NCBI GenBank assembly: GCA_944320995.1
Contig: CALUJQ010000012.1
Coordinates: 1-64,000, forward strand
From: an uncultured Barnesiella sp.
Lineage (GTDB): Bacteria; Bacteroidota; Bacteroidia; Bacteroidales; Barnesiellaceae
DNA: 64,000 nucleotides
Reading direction: 5' to 3'
The notes under the pieces are model-generated. The model searched no databases. It was not told the DNA's origin and saw only the letters and a list, made by a program, of their open reading frames with translations. The position numbers and the translations under genes were made by a program. Each line of letters opens with the position of its first letter. The stretch's first letter is position 1. Shown here piece after piece: positions 62,637 through 64,000 of this stretch.

Positions 62637-63013
62637 CCAGACATTCGACACCTATATATATCTAATAACCACCCGAAAAAAGAGGACAGAAGAGGACAAT
62701 AAACCGGCATAAAGGTTAGCTTCGTTTTCAGCCAATAGAAAACACGCATCGAGAATCAGGTAGCAAATGTCCATGTAGATATACCTATATGGGGTTGTTC
62801 CCGTTTATACACTCCTGCAACGCGAAAGCCACTATTGGACAGACTCAGAACAAGCCCATCTATTTTCTTGCCCCTGTCCTCACGAGAGCATGCCTACGCT
62901 TGCAATCCCTCGAACGATATGAGAAACACAATCATTCACCAACGGCTCAAAATTACTCGACTCCCGAATCAACCTCCCTCGCACGACAGAATAGCACGAT
63001 AACGCCCCGAACG
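62637..63013. other. Intergenic region without recognisable genes
   Basis: About 380 bp. Open frames are short, lack coding-like composition and have no promoter or ribosome site. No stable hairpin or repeat was found apart from the module that starts at 63014. A degenerate AATTACTCGAC near 62951 resembles the repeat unit downstream but may be chance. Confidence 0.4.
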
Positions 63014-63091
63014 TATAATTATCCCGACATAAACATACAATTATTCCGACACACACCAAGAAAATCATAGACTTTTTTTTACATTCCTTTG
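63014..63091 (+). promoter_or_regulatory. Paired direct-repeat promoter module, copy 1
   Basis: TATAATTATCCCGACA (63014-63029) and TACAATTATTCCGACA (63036-63051) are direct repeats with a 22-bp period, that is two helical turns. TTTACATTCCTTTG (63078-63091), a near-match to the -7 element (TTCCTTTG in place of TAnnTTTG), follows 26 bp later, then ATG 63117. The same layout recurs at 63649-63725. A regulator that binds two adjacent sites on one DNA face is implied. Confidence 0.65.
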
Positions 63092-63116
63092 CAAAAACTC
63101 TTAAACAACATTTACT

Positions 63117-63299
63117 ATGAAGAAAAGCATCGTATCTCTAATGCTTACCGGGCTCTTCTCGCAATGTACCACAACCGTGGACTCTTTCCAGTCGATTATC
63201 TCGTCGCCCCAAGGAAACAATATACCCACCGCCTCCCTCGGCAACAGCGGCCAAGAGCATACCGACAACACAGACCTACTCAACAATTCCGGTTTATAG
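63117..63299 (+). CDS. Small lipoprotein, unknown function
   Basis: A 60-residue protein with a type II signal peptide (MKKSIVSLMLTGLFSQC, lipobox LFSQC). The mature part is Ser/Asn/Thr-rich with no predicted fold. Its signal region GLFSQCTTT is shared with the lipoprotein at 63754, so the two are likely paralogous at the 5' end, or this one is a truncated relic. It is preceded by copy 1 of the repeat module. Confidence 0.6.
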   Translation: MKKSIVSLMLTGLFSQCTTTVDSFQSIISSPQGNNIPTASLGNSGQEHTDNTDLLNNSGL

Positions 63300-63322
63300 A
63301 GACCGGCAATCTCTAAGATGAG

Positions 63323-63637
63323 ATGAGGAATATACACATCGGCAACATCATTCATCAAAGATTTAAAGAGAGCGGACTCTCGGTCTCCGAGTTTGCTGTC
63401 CGCATCAACCGTACCCGAGGTACCGTTTACGACATCTTCTCACGCAAAAGCATCGACACCGATTTGCTCATCACCATTTCGGAGGTGTTGCACTACGACT
63501 TCTTTCAAGAATACTATACACCCGAAACTCTCCCACAAACCCCTACCCCGGTGTGCCATATCAACTTTCACGTCGAGGGAATCGTCGATGCCCGGCTTTT
63601 GTGCCAGCATCTGTCGCATTACAAAAAGAAACGATAA
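63323..63637 (+). CDS. HTH (XRE-like) transcriptional regulator
   Basis: A 104-residue protein. The N-terminal ~60 residues form a lambda-repressor-like helix-turn-helix (HIGNIIHQRFKESGLSV, SEFAVRINRTRGTVYDIFSR, SIDTDLLITISEVLHYDFF). The rest is an unassigned tail with INFHVEGIVDARLL. It starts 23 bp after the small lipoprotein gene and is followed by copy 2 of the repeat module, so it may bind those repeats. An ATG five bases upstream is out of frame. Confidence 0.8.
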   Translation: MRNIHIGNIIHQRFKESGLSVSEFAVRINRTRGTVYDIFSRKSIDTDLLITISEVLHYDFFQEYYTPETLPQTPTPVCHINFHVEGIVDARLLCQHLSHYKKKR

Positions 63638-63648
63638 ACCCTCGTCTA

Positions 63649-63725
63649 TACAATTATTCCGACGAAACCATATAATTATTTCGACACCCATCAAGAATTT
63701 ATTCACTTTTCTTTACATTCCTTTG
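63649..63725 (+). promoter_or_regulatory. Paired direct-repeat promoter module, copy 2
   Basis: TACAATTATTCCGACG (63649-63664) and TATAATTATTTCGACA (63671-63686), again 22 bp apart, then TTTACATTCCTTTG (63712-63725) 25 bp later and ATG 63754. The unit sequence, period and promoter box equal copy 1 (63014-63091) within a few bases. A shared CTTAAACAA follows each box. Confidence 0.65.
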
Positions 63726-63753
63726 TGCAAATATATCTTAAACAAGATTCATA

Positions 63754-64000
63754 ATGGACAAAAGAATTACACTTGTAGGCTGGGGCCTCCTAGTAATCGG
63801 CCTCTTTTCACAATGCACCACAACCAAGCGGATAGTTTACTCCAACGTATCGGTTCCCGAAGAAGGCGGTATCCGATTTGAGAAACTCACCGACGAAAAC
63901 CGCGACATCGTCAACGGCATATCCACCCGCAGCGAATACGGCAAATTCGAATGGTGGGTCAACCCATGTATCGCCATCTCGCCCGACGGCCGCAAGATTG
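63754..64000 (+). CDS. Lipoprotein with probable TolB-like beta-propeller, N-terminal part
   Basis: At least 82 residues, running off the right edge. Type II signal peptide (MDKRITLVGWGLLVIGLFSQC). The mature part has EGGIRFEKLTDENRDIV and NPCIAISPDGRKI; the last matches the first strand of PD40/TolB-like WD40 repeats (I-x-PDGxxI). A cell-surface or periplasmic propeller lipoprotein is likely. It follows the HTH regulator gene and copy 2 of the repeat module. Confidence 0.7.
   Translation, partial: MDKRITLVGWGLLVIGLFSQCTTTKRIVYSNVSVPEEGGIRFEKLTDENRDIVNGISTRSEYGKFEWWVNPCIAISPDGRKI

Noticed and set aside
62789..63070. 93-residue open frame before the lipoprotein genes
   Set aside because: No promoter or ribosome site, no domain, unusual composition, and it runs through the repeat module at 63014.
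63014..63686. CRISPR-like direct repeats
   Set aside because: There are only two units per site with a 6-bp spacer, each placed at fixed distance from a promoter box, and no cas genes nearby.

Overview
The window is a piece of a Bacteroidota chromosome, most likely a gut Bacteroidales. The evidence is a SusC/SusD pair with a hybrid two-component regulator, many TAnnTTTG (-7) promoter elements, weak Shine-Dalgarno sites, Bacteroidales-type gene orders (rimP-nusA-infB next to cvpA-sufBCDS, and pdxJ-exbB-exbD-tonB divergent from a CBS-domain gene and nadK) and moderate GC. A Barnesiella-like genus would fit, but that is a guess. I saw no rRNA, tRNA, CRISPR array, insertion sequence or prophage.

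Layout. 1-1782: the end of a GlpQ-like glycerophosphodiesterase and a phosphate-selective-type porin. 1900-9868: folB, rpiB, an Omp85-type barrel overlapping an EptA-like phosphoethanolamine transferase, a Dpm1-like glycosyltransferase with dihydroorotase, and an alkaline phosphatase. 10065-15443: a small lipoprotein, an acyl-CoA synthetase, and the run mtaB - LpxL-like acyltransferase - GT2. 15456-25796 (minus strand): rimP-nusA-infB, a hairpin, then cvpA-sufB-sufC-sufD-sufS. 25968-32777: a YgjP-type metalloprotease, PadR regulator plus PspC membrane protein, nadK and a CBS protein, pdxJ and an ExbB/ExbD/TonB system.

32980-49811 (minus strand) is a polysaccharide utilization locus. Its order is HTCS regulator, two paralogous secreted proteins, LamG-GH18 glycosidase, SusC, SusD and GH20 beta-hexosaminidase. 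The enzymes point to a beta-linked N-acetylglucosamine glycan (chitin-type, N-glycan or similar). All three intercistronic gaps longer than 100 bp carry RNA hairpins. A PCMD-type secreted protein lies next to the regulator.

51275-54943 is the most notable block: a tight four-gene operon of a eukaryote-like steroid 5-alpha-reductase, an Old-Yellow-Enzyme-type flavin reductase and two short-chain dehydrogenases. This matches the kind of 5AR/5BR/HSDH cluster described for bile-acid and steroid conversion by gut Bacteroidales. Immediately downstream is a candidate small RNA with its own textbook promoter and terminator.

55396-62636: fba, speA, truA, a GNAT acetyltransferase, lgt, an EamA-family transporter and a DUF3256 protein. 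63014-64000: two lipoprotein genes, each preceded by the same paired direct-repeat promoter module, with a small HTH regulator gene between them. The second lipoprotein runs off the right edge.
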